Assembly: GCF_030812775.1 (NCBI RefSeq)
Contig: NZ_JAUSTI010000001.1
Location: forward strand, 248,001 to 312,000
Origin: Paenibacillus tundrae
GTDB taxonomy: Bacteria > Bacillota > Bacilli > Paenibacillales > Paenibacillaceae
Direction: 5' to 3'
Length of the DNA: 64,000 nt
Shown here piece by piece: positions 1-8,130 of the stretch; the stretch's first letter is position 1, and each line of letters starts with the position of its first letter. The position numbers were made by a program, and so were the translations under genes. Below the pieces are notes generated by a model, which was not told where the DNA came from, made no database searches, and saw nothing but the letters and a program-made list of their open reading frames with translations.

Positions 1-2761
1 CTTCTTCCTCTGGTGGCGGCTCTACAACCGCAGCACTAGTAGCAATTGCGCTTGGTGCAGACTCTCTTCCAGCTACATCAACTGCTGTAACGTAGAAGGA
101 GAAGTTACCACCTTGTGCATACGCCGTGAAGGATCGAGATTCCCCGGTAAGGACGACTTGCCCTTGATTCTGGAATCCTCCGCCATTAACAGAACGATAC
201 AACCGATATCCAACAACATCACTTTCCGGTGTAGCATTGAATGTAATGATTGCTCTGCCATTTGACATAGACAGTCTTACATTTCCTGGAGCATCAGGAG
301 CTTTACCGTTATCTTGTCGTGGATCAATCTGAGTTGGCATGTCTGAATCTGCATCCTGTGGCAGGTAATAAGCAAGTGACTCATGCCGGCTCATACGAGA
401 GAATGCATTCTGCAACTCTTTAATGAGATCGGAGATTGGTTTTTTACGTTTGATTACAGTTTTTTCTTTCAACATATCGCTAGGCGTTTCATCACGAGGG
501 ATGTAGTTCACACCATTGTAAGTGATGTACTTCGCCTTAGCGACGCCATCATCGCTATCTTTAGGAACAAATTTACTGTTAAAAATATCTGTGACAAAGC
601 GGTCTGTCAGAGCCGTAGGCAGTTTGCCGCTATAAGCGGAAACGGTCTTCGTGACTATACCTGATGGCTTCTCGAACTTATCTGTAACAAATAACTCTTT
701 GTCTGAGGCAATGACCTCATTCATAATTTGAGTCCATAATTGCTGTGCTCGTTTGCGCTGAGACTTGGTCTCTAGTGTGTTAACAGGCTGTTTGTATCCA
801 ACCCATACACCCAAAGTGACATCTGGGGAGTAACCTTCAAACCAGACATCGGCATAGTTCTGGGTAGAGCCTGTTTTTCCGACAATCGGTACACTCTTCG
901 AGTATTTGTAGCTCTCACGTACTTTATCCGCTGTACCCTCTGTAACAACTGTACGAAGCATGTCAGTCATGAGGTATGCCGTCTGCTCGGAGAACGCCTG
1001 AACAGGGGCAGCTTCGTGTTTATATACGATGTTTCCTTTAGAGTCTACAATTTTACTGATCATATATGAATCGTTGTACACACCGTTGTTGGCGATGGCA
1101 CCATAGGCATTGGTGAGTTCCTCAACGGTTACACCATATTGAAGACCACCGAGAACACCCGTTTGTGCTTGATAGTCGTTTTTCTGAATCGTGGTAATGC
1201 CAAGTTTTTGGGCGAAAGCCCAGGCTTTATCAATTCCAACGTCCTCATTAAATAACTTAAGTGCCACGGTATTCAGTGAGTAATTCAGCGCTCTACGAGC
1301 AGTGATCAGGCCTTGGTAGCGGTTATTAGCATTCTTCGGAATATGATATCCGCTTGGGCCATTCTTAAGAATAATTGGTGAATCATCCACGATGGAACCT
1401 GGCTGAACTAAACCTTCATCCATAGCAGGTAGGTATGCTGCAATTGGTTTCATAGCAGAACCCGGTTGACGCACCATCTGAGTAGCGTAGTTCATCTGCT
1501 CATCTTGGAAGCTTCGACCTTCAATCATGCCCAGAATGGCACCAGTCTTATGGTCGATCAACATAGCTGCTGTTTGTTCTTTTCCCTTTTTGGGATCGTC
1601 TGCGGCAAAATTACTGTCATTTTCAGCAATGGTACGCATGGTTTTGTATACACTTTTGTTAATGGTGGTATAAATGCGATATCCACCTGTGCGCAATTGC
1701 TGCTGAGCCTCTTCCAATAATGCACTGCTATCTTTAGGTGCTGCATCCTTGACTGTAGCATCATCTGTGCCTTTGGTTGTATCTGTATTCAACTGCGTCA
1801 TCAAGATTTGAGCAGCTTGTCGTTCAGTTTCCATCATAAGATAAGGATAAGTGTTGTAAGCTTTAACCGTTTTGGGAGCGAGAGAGCTCTTGATGTCAAA
1901 AGCAAGCGCTTCGTTATATTCGGTTTGATTGATTTTACCCAGTTCTAACATTCGACGTAAAACCAAGTGCTGGCGATTAATTGCGCGCTCAAAATTATCC
2001 TCAACAAAATCGCCTTTTCCATTAAAAGCAGAGTATGAAGAGGGGAGCTGTGGTAAGCCAGCAAGGTAAGCAGCCTGAGCCGTATTTATTTTCTCTAGAT
2101 CATTAATATTGAACAAACCTTTGGCCGCAGCCTTAATGCCATAGACATTATACCCGCTGGAGCCATTACCGAATGGAACCTTGTTCAAGTACGCAGTCAT
2201 AATTTCGTCCTTTGTCAAGAAACGTTCCAGACGGAGCGAGAGAAGAATTTCTTTTACTTTCCGATCCTCGGTACGATCTAGATTGAGGAATACACGACGC
2301 GCTAATTGCTGTGTAAGTGTGCTTCCGCCTGTTTGGACAGACTCTTTAAGCACTTTCTGTTTTACGGCACGAAGTGTACCGTTCATGTCTACACCTTTAT
2401 GTTCGTAAAAATGATTGTCTTCAATCGAAATAACTGCATCAATAACCTTCTGTGGGATCTGGTCAATGGTGACCGGACGTCTGTCTTCTTCTGTACGTAA
2501 CTGACCGATTGGACTGCCATCGGCGAAGTAAGCAAAGCCTGTGATGGAGTTTTCGCTGACTTTCTGTTCAATCAGGGCCCTGGAACGGACAGGCTCGTCT
2601 TTTACAATGGAACTGACGTATCCCATTAAAGCGCCGCCTACAAATAGTACCCCCATGATTCCCAGGACGACCATCCATTTGACGACACTGCCTAGTCTGC
2701 GGATGAAGCTACGTTTGCGGACAGGCTGTTCATCGGGCTTTTTCTTATTAACATCAACCAT
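1..2761 (-). CDS. Class A penicillin-binding protein (bifunctional transglycosylase/transpeptidase), 3' end cut
   Basis: Polymerises lipid II into glycan strands and crosslinks the stem peptides on the outer face of the membrane. About 920 codons are visible and the frame is still open at the window edge, so the C-terminus is missing. Order of parts: short basic cytoplasmic tail, one membrane segment at about residues 26-48, a GT51 glycosyltransferase domain (EDNHFYEHKGVD and GGSTLTQQLARR), then a transpeptidase domain with SAMK near residue 434, SLN, and KTGS near residue 628, and finally a fibronectin type III domain from about residue 820. All catalytic motifs are intact. The ATG at 2761 follows an AGGAGGA ribosome site. 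The FnIII tail resembles B. subtilis PonA, but Paenibacillus carry several class A PBPs, so no symbol is given. Acidic/proline-rich sequence (PPPEEE) begins at the edge. Confidence 0.93.
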   Translation of the reverse strand, partial: MVDVNKKKPDEQPVRKRSFIRRLGSVVKWMVVLGIMGVLFVGGALMGYVSSIVKDEPVRSRALIEQKVSENSITGFAYFADGSPIGQLRTEEDRRPVTIDQIPQKVIDAVISIEDNHFYEHKGVDMNGTLRAVKQKVLKESVQTGGSTLTQQLARRVFLNLDRTEDRKVKEILLSLRLERFLTKDEIMTAYLNKVPFGNGSSGYNVYGIKAAAKGLFNINDLEKINTAQAAYLAGLPQLPSSYSAFNGKGDFVEDNFERAINRQHLVLRRMLELGKINQTEYNEALAFDIKSSLAPKTVKAYNTYPYLMMETERQAAQILMTQLNTDTTKGTDDATVKDAAPKDSSALLEEAQQQLRTGGYRIYTTINKSVYKTMRTIAENDSNFAADDPKKGKEQTAAMLIDHKTGAILGMIEGRSFQDEQMNYATQMVRQPGSAMKPIAAYLPAMDEGLVQPGSIVDDSPIILKNGPSGYHIPKNANNRYQGLITARRALNYSLNTVALKLFNEDVGIDKAWAFAQKLGITTIQKNDYQAQTGVLGGLQYGVTVEELTNAYGAIANNGVYNDSYMISKIVDSKGNIVYKHEAAPVQAFSEQTAYLMTDMLRTVVTEGTADKVRESYKYSKSVPIVGKTGSTQNYADVWFEGYSPDVTLGVWVGYKQPVNTLETKSQRKRAQQLWTQIMNEVIASDKELFVTDKFEKPSGIVTKTVSAYSGKLPTALTDRFVTDIFNSKFVPKDSDDGVAKAKYITYNGVNYIPRDETPSDMLKEKTVIKRKKPISDLIKELQNAFSRMSRHESLAYYLPQDADSDMPTQIDPRQDNGKAPDAPGNVRLSMSNGRAIITFNATPESDVVGYRLYRSVNGGGFQNQGQVVLTGESRSFTAYAQGGNFSFYVTAVDVAGRESAPSAIATSAAVVEPPPEEE

Positions 2762-2790
2762 TCAGTGTCTTCCTCCTTTTAACAGCACTT

Positions 2791-2799
2791 ATTATAGCA
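2791..2799 (-). promoter_or_regulatory. Extended -10 promoter of the PBP gene
   Basis: On the minus strand the sequence TGCTATAAT is a perfect extended -10 element about 30 bases before the PBP start. There is no convincing -35, which is usual for TGnTATAAT promoters. The 5' leader would be about 20-25 bases and carries the ribosome site. Confidence 0.6.
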
Positions 2800-2967
2800 T
2801 AAAAAGGTGGGTTTGCATGCCTGAGAAATACAAGCAATAGTCGAATAATGCCATTATTTTCGAAATTATGTTATTTATTATGCTTGTAAATGTACCATAT
2901 CATAAGGAGATAAGAATATGGCCGGAGGAGTTACTTTCTATCAGCCTGTTTTAGAGTACGATTTCGG

Positions 2968-3029
2968 TGTAAAGTTAGCTTGACATTTTGATGAGTGAGG
3001 GATATATTTTTTGTAAAGTCAGCTTTACA
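2968..3029 (+). promoter_or_regulatory. Promoter with two copies of a putative XRE operator
   Basis: A near-perfect sigma-A promoter is visible: TTGACA at 2980-2985, a 17-base spacer, TATATT at 3003-3008. Two 18-base sites lie 44 bases apart: TGTAAAGTTAGCTTGACA at 2968-2985, which covers the -35, and TGTAAAGTCAGCTTTACA at 3012-3029, which lies at the start of the transcript. The second is a nearly perfect inverted repeat. The inference is autoregulation by the XRE protein encoded next. Confidence 0.7.
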
Positions 3030-3052
3030 AATATAGAGAGGACACGAAATCC

Positions 3053-3262
3053 ATGAAGAATAAGATTGAGATCTACCGTCGAGAGCTTAATATGACACAA
3101 CAGGATCTGGCCGAGAAGGTTAACGTATCACGTCAGACCATTATTTCATTGGAAAGAGGGCGATACAATCCATCGATTATGCTGGCTTATCTTATCGCTC
3201 GGGTGTTCAATAAAAGCATTGAGCAGGTCTTTATTTTTGAGGAAGAGGGGGATGTTGAGTGA
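3053..3262 (+). CDS. XRE-family helix-turn-helix regulator (YozG/YgzD-like, 69 aa)
   Basis: A single-domain DNA-binding protein. Residues 5-60 form a Cro/C1-type helix-turn-helix (LNMTQQDLAEKVNVSRQTI as the HTH core) followed by the SLERGRYNPS stretch typical of small YozG/YgzD-type regulators. There is no sensor domain. The ATG at 3053 follows the GAGAGGA ribosome site. The gene overlaps the next one by four bases (GTGA), so the two are translationally coupled. Family members of this size usually sit next to a small integral membrane protein and control it. Two putative operator copies precede the gene, suggesting autoregulation. The ligand or signal is unknown. Confidence 0.88.
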   Translation: MKNKIEIYRRELNMTQQDLAEKVNVSRQTIISLERGRYNPSIMLAYLIARVFNKSIEQVFIFEEEGDVE

Positions 3263-3663
3263 GGAAGTGGACTTTAGTATCTATTGTGATGTGCGTTGTT
3301 GGGTTACTTGTTTTTTCAATTGCCCTTTACCAGAGGTTTGCGTTAAATAATTCTAACCTGTCGTTTGCTATGCCTTTAGGATTTGGGTTACTTGGGTGCT
3401 CCATCTTAAATTTCAGTATGTTGGCTATGAACAACAAAGGGGGCAAACGGGTTGTGAACTCGGAGCATGATGAAAGAATAATTTCACATTTTAAATCATC
3501 ACTTTCCATTGGATTTATAGTCATGATTTTAGTCATAATTACAATCCTTGTAATAGATCAGTTCCGAATTGAATTAGAGGTGTTTGAATCAGCGATTATT
3601 ATCATGGTGAGTGGTATTTTTTCAGCTGTGACGTATTTTGCATATAAGTTCTTACGTTATTAG
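3259..3663 (+). CDS. Small integral membrane protein, DUF2178-like, partner of the XRE regulator
   Basis: A 134-residue protein with four predicted membrane segments (about residues 5-25, 35-55, 80-100 and 110-130). Between the second and third lies a short loop with HDERIISHF, a DER-I motif resembling that of DUF2178-type membrane proteins. It starts at GTG 3259 inside the stop codon of the XRE gene. I do not know a function. XRE plus small membrane protein cassettes are common in Firmicutes, and the membrane protein has been suggested to sense the envelope or modulate its regulator, but nothing here shows that. No terminator of its own was found; the next hairpin at 3778-3806 faces the convergent rpsD and could serve both. 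Confidence 0.75.
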   Translation: MRKWTLVSIVMCVVGLLVFSIALYQRFALNNSNLSFAMPLGFGLLGCSILNFSMLAMNNKGGKRVVNSEHDERIISHFKSSLSIGFIVMILVIITILVIDQFRIELEVFESAIIIMVSGIFSAVTYFAYKFLRY

Positions 3664-3777
3664 ATCATCACTTCCTGATCAAAACGGTATCCTTCGCATG
3701 TTATTCTGCTGATGGATACGGCATAATTTTCAATATCACCCCTAAATTCTACTTTGCTTAGTCAAAAACATAGATAA

Positions 3778-3806
3778 ACAGCTGCCGAGAAAATCTCGAC
3801 AGCTGT
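3778..3806 (-). terminator. Intrinsic terminator of rpsD
   Basis: A 12-bp stem (CAGCTGYCGAGA with its complement, one mismatch) and a 3-4 base loop. On the minus strand it is followed by a T-rich run, on the plus strand by TTTTA, so it probably serves rpsD and may also stop transcripts from the XRE/membrane module. Confidence 0.75.
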
Positions 3807-3837
3807 TTTAAATTGAAACTTAATGTAATCGCAACGA

Positions 3838-4437
3838 TTAACGGTTGTAGAACTCGACGATTTGTTTCTCATCGATTTCTTGGGACAATTCCGAACGCTC
3901 AGGCAGACGGATGAATTTACCCTCAACTGCTGTATCATTGAATTCAACGTATGCTGGAAGATGCGTACGGTTTTCCAATGCTTCTTTAACAGAAGACAAA
4001 CCGCGGCTTCTTTCACGCAAGCTGATTACATCGCCAGTGCTTACTTGGTAAGAAGCGATGTCGACTTTTTTACCGTTTACTGTGATGTGACCATGGGATA
4101 CCAACTGACGTGCTCCTGCACGGGAGTTAGCAAATCCAAGACGGTAAACGAGGTTGTCAAGGCGGCACTCAAGCAAGAACATGAAGTTTTCACCCGCGAT
4201 ACCTTGCATTTTTTGCGCTCTAGCGAACAGAGTGCGGAATTGTTTTTCGCCCAAACCGTACATGTGACGCAGTTTTTGTTTTTCTTGCAACTGCATACCG
4301 TAGTTGCTCATTTTTCTGCGTTGGTTAGCTCCGTGCTGACCTGGAGGGAAAGGACGTTTCAAATCTTTGCCTGTTCCGCTAAGGGAAATGCCGAGGCGAC
4401 GGCTCAATTTAAATTTAGGACCAGTGTAACGTGCCAT
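3838..4437 (-). CDS. rpsD: 30S ribosomal protein S4
   Basis: A primary 16S rRNA-binding protein that nucleates 30S assembly. It has 199 residues, a normal length. The N-terminus [19 protein letters not shown] is the classic S4 start. The RNA-binding S4 domain lies around residues 90-150 ([20 protein letters not shown]). No zinc-binding cysteine cluster is present at the N-terminus, so this is the C-minus form. As in other Bacilli it stands alone rather than in the alpha operon. An AAAAAGGAG ribosome site precedes ATG 4437. It has its own promoter, a leader of about 190 bases and its own terminator. S4 in Bacillus represses its own mRNA by binding the leader. Confidence 0.98.
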   Translation of the reverse strand: MARYTGPKFKLSRRLGISLSGTGKDLKRPFPPGQHGANQRRKMSNYGMQLQEKQKLRHMYGLGEKQFRTLFARAQKMQGIAGENFMFLLECRLDNLVYRLGFANSRAGARQLVSHGHITVNGKKVDIASYQVSTGDVISLRERSRGLSSVKEALENRTHLPAYVEFNDTAVEGKFIRLPERSELSQEIDEKQIVEFYNR

Positions 4438-4627
4438 GTTTAAAGTAGCTCCTTTTTAGTTAAAGTTCATATAGGGCTCTGTTTGCGCTCCAATTTGTTG
4501 ATGCGGGCTCAGCCTCGCATAGGACGATCAGGAGAGTTCAGCCGCTGTCCTGAAAGCAACAAAAAGAATGAGGGTGACACAACCGGTAATGCCCAAATTT
4601 AAAGACCCATTTAGTAGTCTTCATCAA
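4438..4627 (-). promoter_or_regulatory. Structured rpsD leader, probable S4 autoregulatory region
   Basis: Between the mapped -10 and the start codon the minus-strand transcript can fold several ways: ATGCG/CGCAT around GAGGCTGAGCC, TCAGGA/TCCTGA, and an enclosing GTTG/CAAC. Autoregulation of rpsD by S4 through its leader is established in B. subtilis; that this leader works the same way is inference, since I cannot align it to the S4 leader model. Confidence 0.5.
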
Positions 4628-4633
4628 CAATTC

Positions 4634-4662
4634 ATATTACAGTTTAAGAGAAACAAAGTCAA
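4634..4662 (-). promoter_or_regulatory. Sigma-A promoter of rpsD
   Basis: On the minus strand TTGACT (4662-4657), exactly 17 bases, then TAATAT (4639-4634). Both boxes match consensus at five of six positions, which suits a strongly expressed ribosomal protein gene. Confidence 0.8.
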
Positions 4663-4755
4663 GGTTAAGATAGAAGAAAAAAACGTCTAAATTTGTCGAT
4701 AGGTCATTAGGCCTAAAATAATGGGACAATTTTCTGAAATATGGATGCAAAAAAG

Positions 4756-4785
4756 TTGCAAAGAGAGTAAAATAGATTCTATCTT
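4756..4785 (+). promoter_or_regulatory. Possible promoter of the diguanylate cyclase gene
   Basis: TTGCAA at 4756-4761 and TATCTT at 4780-4785 with an 18-base spacer. It would give a leader of about 105 bases. The match is moderate and nothing else supports it. Confidence 0.4.
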
Positions 4786-4809
4786 AACTTTAAATAAACT
4801 TATGCTGTA

Positions 4810-4845
4810 AGGTTATCAGACGAATTTGCAGGTTTGCGATAACCT
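4810..4845 (+). other. Inverted repeat in the diguanylate cyclase leader
   Basis: Perfect 8-base arms AGGTTATC (4810-4817) and GATAACCT (4838-4845) enclose 20 bases. It lies inside the predicted leader, about 55 bases before the start. It could be an RNA stem or an operator. It is not followed by a T run, so it is not a terminator. Confidence 0.5.
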
Positions 4846-4898
4846 ATGCAGATTAATGCATCTATGAGATGCAAAAACGGTGCAAAGGAGCGCCTGAC

Positions 4899-6878
4899 AT
4901 GTTAGAACATCTAGGAAGTTTGCCAGCCAGTTTGAACTCGCCAAGTTCGGGCAATCCCGCATCTGCTGCATCTCTTCATAACGAGCATGCGCTCTGGATG
5001 CAGCAAGTGGATATCACACCTTTTGATTTTTCATATTTGGGGAGTCTGCTACAACAGGCTTTTGCCGATTGGCAGCAACAACGCAGCCCCGCACAAGACC
5101 ATGCAGCGATGATATTTAATGTATGGAATACTGAAGGCGTTAAGGTGGGAGATCCATATGAGGAAGCCGTAAGTATGGATGTGAGCCTCGCCGTATTAAG
5201 ATGTCTGGAAACGGGACAAGAACAAACCCTGCGTAGCAGTGATCATCATGGTCAGTTTCATTTGCTTGCCCTTCCTCTATATTCGAGAAGCAATAAGGAT
5301 ATGTTCGCTGTATTCACTGCATTGATCTACGAACCCAATCCATATGAAACGTCAGAAGCCTTGGTTCGATCTGAGGCATCACATTATCGGACTTGTTTTT
5401 ACCGCAGGTTTGAATATATATTCATGACGGATCTATTACATGCTCATGAGCAAACGGCACGTGAAGAACATCGGAGATCAATACTATTCCAGATTGTTCA
5501 ACGGATGCACGACAACATGGATGTGGATACGATATTGGATGAAGTGTTTGGTAGTATGGATTATTTGTATCCTACGATGCGAATTACGCTTTTTATGTCT
5601 CAGGATCAGAATAGCTCTAATGCCCGGATCAAACCTTTATTGGTTCATGAACGAGGTGAGGACATCTGTGTACGTTCTTTTATGGAAGGACGACTGATTG
5701 TTGCTCGATCGATCGATGGGGAGAACAGAATTACTGAGGTGGGGTTACCTCTTAAAGGCAAACAGGGCATATATGGTGTGTTTTACATTGAAATGAATGA
5801 TGAGCTAATGGAGGAGTCAGACCTGCAATTAATTACGATGATGGCAGATACGGCGGGAACAGCCTTCGAGAATGCGAAATTGCATGAACAATCCAATATG
5901 CTTATCCAGGAACTTCGTCTAATTAACGATTTGACACAACGCTTAAATAAAAGTCTTCAACTGATGGAAATTTTTCAATTTGCTGAACAAGAGATGCTAG
6001 GTATATTCCAAGCTGAATCATGCTGTATCCTCCAGTTGAATGATAGTACGAATCAATTTGAAGTGATGTCCTCTAACGTTCATCAGCTACGGCGCCAATC
6101 ATATCCGAACAATTATGGTATTGCCGGTGCGTTGTATCAGTCGGAAGAGCCGCTTATTATGTCTAACTATCGTCAACATGCTTCATTTCCTTCTCAATTT
6201 ATGGAGCAAACGAAATCGTTATCTCTGATTGCGTCACCAGTTTGGGTGAACGGTGAAGTGAAATGTGTGATCATGCTTGGGCATACTCAGGAGCAATTTT
6301 TCTCTTACGATAATTATCGTTTGTTGCAGATGTTAGTGATTCATATGGGACTTGCGCTGACCAATGCAACGCTCCATGCCGAAGTACGACGCTTGGCCAA
6401 TCTGGACATGCTGACAGGATTATATGTTCGTCATTATCTAGATAACGTTATTCATGAACGGCAGGCGCATGAGTTCTGTGGTTCTCTCATTGTGGTTGAC
6501 ATCGATCAATTCAAGCAAGTGAATGATACATTTGGACACCAAACCGGGGATCAGGTGCTTAAGCAGGTAAGTGATATCGTTGTCAGTTCAGTTCGTCCTG
6601 AGGATATATGTGCCCGTTGGGGCGGTGAAGAGTTGGCGATTTATATGCCTCAATTGGGGATACGACAGGCTCTTCAATATGCCGAGACGATACGTCTGCG
6701 GGTGTCGGAAGAGACGAGGCCATCGGTGACTGTCTCAAGCGGTATCGCGGAGTGGAGCTGGATGGATGAAAAGGTGAGTGTTGAGTCGCTGTTTTATCGT
6801 GCAGATATGGCTCTCTACCAAGCTAAGCACGGAGGACGTAACCGTATCGTATTAGAAGAACAAGAAGTTACACGTTAA
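4899..6878 (+). CDS. GAF-domain diguanylate cyclase (GGDEF)
   Basis: Predicted to make the second messenger c-di-GMP from two GTP. It has 659 residues. A divergent N-terminal region is followed by two GAF-type sensor regions (about residues 190-340 and 350-490) and a C-terminal GGDEF domain. The active-site signature is GGEEL at residues 575-579, an active-type variant, and the RxxD inhibitory site (RPED, 566-569) lies exactly five residues before it, so product inhibition is likely. No membrane segment is evident, so it is probably cytosolic. The start at 4899 is chosen over the upstream ATG at 4869 because AAGGAG (4884-4889) lies at the right distance only from 4899. It is followed at once by a strong terminator and is monocistronic. 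The ligand of the GAF domains cannot be told. Confidence 0.92.
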   Translation: MLEHLGSLPASLNSPSSGNPASAASLHNEHALWMQQVDITPFDFSYLGSLLQQAFADWQQQRSPAQDHAAMIFNVWNTEGVKVGDPYEEAVSMDVSLAVLRCLETGQEQTLRSSDHHGQFHLLALPLYSRSNKDMFAVFTALIYEPNPYETSEALVRSEASHYRTCFYRRFEYIFMTDLLHAHEQTAREEHRRSILFQIVQRMHDNMDVDTILDEVFGSMDYLYPTMRITLFMSQDQNSSNARIKPLLVHERGEDICVRSFMEGRLIVARSIDGENRITEVGLPLKGKQGIYGVFYIEMNDELMEESDLQLITMMADTAGTAFENAKLHEQSNMLIQELRLINDLTQRLNKSLQLMEIFQFAEQEMLGIFQAESCCILQLNDSTNQFEVMSSNVHQLRRQSYPNNYGIAGALYQSEEPLIMSNYRQHASFPSQFMEQTKSLSLIASPVWVNGEVKCVIMLGHTQEQFFSYDNYRLLQMLVIHMGLALTNATLHAEVRRLANLDMLTGLYVRHYLDNVIHERQAHEFCGSLIVVDIDQFKQVNDTFGHQTGDQVLKQVSDIVVSSVRPEDICARWGGEELAIYMPQLGIRQALQYAETIRLRVSEETRPSVTVSSGIAEWSWMDEKVSVESLFYRADMALYQAKHGGRNRIVLEEQEVTR

Positions 6879-6919
6879 GAGAGAACAATTCCGAAGTCGG
6901 AGTCGTTCTCTCTTTTTTT
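6879..6919 (+). terminator. Terminator of the diguanylate cyclase gene
   Basis: GAGAGAAC pairs with GTTCTCTC around a small inner CCGA/TCGG stem, followed by seven T. It begins right after the TAA stop. Confidence 0.9.
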
Positions 6920-7005
6920 ATGCGAACAGATTGTGGTCAAACGGTATAAGTCATTAACGGAGGGGTAGCCTATGGAGAACGTTTGACAAAAAGGTGGGGG
7001 TAGCC

Positions 7006-7863
7006 ATGTTTAGATATCGGAATATACGCGTAATGTTACTGATTTTGGGCTTGATACTGATCTGCACACCAGGTTGCGGATTTATACAGAAAGATCAAAC
7101 GCCAGAGGAGATTTTTTCGCTTGCTTTATCCGGACTTGCTGGCAAGGAGAAGCTCAGTTTTGAGGGTCAGGCTGGACTGCGGCGTGAGAGCAACGGCGTG
7201 TTTGAAAACCAATTCAAATTTGCAGGCAAATTGGAAGATCATAACCGTCTGACTTTGCAGACCCGGCTTCCCGGCGTAGCCACTTCCGGAGGTGCACAGA
7301 TGAGCGCTACCTCTGTGCTTTCTGCCGGGCAACCTGGGGGTTTCAGTGCATCCTTTCAGCGGAAGAAGGGGCAATGGATGGCTTTGTCTAATGATCAGGA
7401 GCCTTTACGTGGGGCGCTGTCTCGTTATAACCCGATTTCACAGCTAGAGAATATTGATCGTATGAATAAAACGATTAAATCGGAATATGGTGGAGGACGA
7501 CGCACACAGATTCTGCGTATTGAGCTTAAGCCTGAGGATGCCAAGGTATGGGCTACGACACAATTGGATGCTGAGATGCGTGCTATGCGAGAGGAGTATA
7601 TGCGCAAGGCAAAAGCAATCGGAGGCACGAATCAGGCGAAGCTTGAGCAGGAGCTAGAGCGGGTATGGAAGCAGGGAGAGGTAACGATGGATAAGATGAT
7701 GAAGCAAGCTAATGTGCAGACCGTGTACCATCTTACCGTCGATCGCAAAACTAGCTTGCCTCTTCGGCTCTCATCTGAAAGTCAGGTTAGCTATCGGGAT
7801 ATGAATAATAAAAAGAATACAGAAGCTCTCGTTACAGATGTAAACTTTGGAGCTTATGAGTAG
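7006..7863 (+). CDS. Putative lipoprotein of unknown function
   Basis: A 285-residue secreted protein. Residues 1-24 are a lipoprotein-type signal: basic start (FRYRNIR), hydrophobic core, and TPGC with the lipidation cysteine at residue 24. The lipobox is not ideal (Pro at -2). The rest is hydrophilic and the region around residues 180-250 is charged and helical (EMRAMREEYMRKAKAIG). The middle has a 'KGQWMALSND' strand typical of proteins that measure or bind at the membrane surface, but I do not recognise a family. The ATG at 7006 follows AGGTGGGGG; an in-frame GTG at 6994 overlaps that ribosome site and is rejected. No terminator is obvious in the 266 bases that follow. Confidence 0.75.
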   Translation: MFRYRNIRVMLLILGLILICTPGCGFIQKDQTPEEIFSLALSGLAGKEKLSFEGQAGLRRESNGVFENQFKFAGKLEDHNRLTLQTRLPGVATSGGAQMSATSVLSAGQPGGFSASFQRKKGQWMALSNDQEPLRGALSRYNPISQLENIDRMNKTIKSEYGGGRRTQILRIELKPEDAKVWATTQLDAEMRAMREEYMRKAKAIGGTNQAKLEQELERVWKQGEVTMDKMMKQANVQTVYHLTVDRKTSLPLRLSSESQVSYRDMNNKKNTEALVTDVNFGAYE

Positions 7864-8042
7864 ACAAGGGCGTGGGTTACAGCTCCATAAGGAGCGGTTT
7901 TGCTGAAATTATATTCAAAGTCAGAAACCTTTTCGTAGGCGTACCGGTGGTTCGTTAAGAGAAAGTGACGCAGTGGGGCGGAAAAAGCAGTTAAGAAACC
8001 CTAAAGTGTGATATAAGACACGCCCTAGTTACGGGTTGATTG

Positions 8043-8071
8043 CTGACGGGATCACGGTAGCGTGCTACAAT
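8043..8071 (+). promoter_or_regulatory. Promoter of the aminopeptidase gene
   Basis: CTGACG (8043-8048), 17-base spacer ending in TGC, then TACAAT (8066-8071), an extended -10. The rest of the 7864-8130 gap holds no gene or clear hairpin. Confidence 0.6.
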
Positions 8072-8130
8072 AGTATCGTAATTTACCGTTGTTCAATTAT
8101 GAATGACACATGACAGGAGGATTATACAAG

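Noticed and set aside
3862..4443. 193-codon open frame antisense to rpsD
   Set aside because: It mirrors the rpsD frame, has no ribosome site and no family likeness; rpsD is certain.
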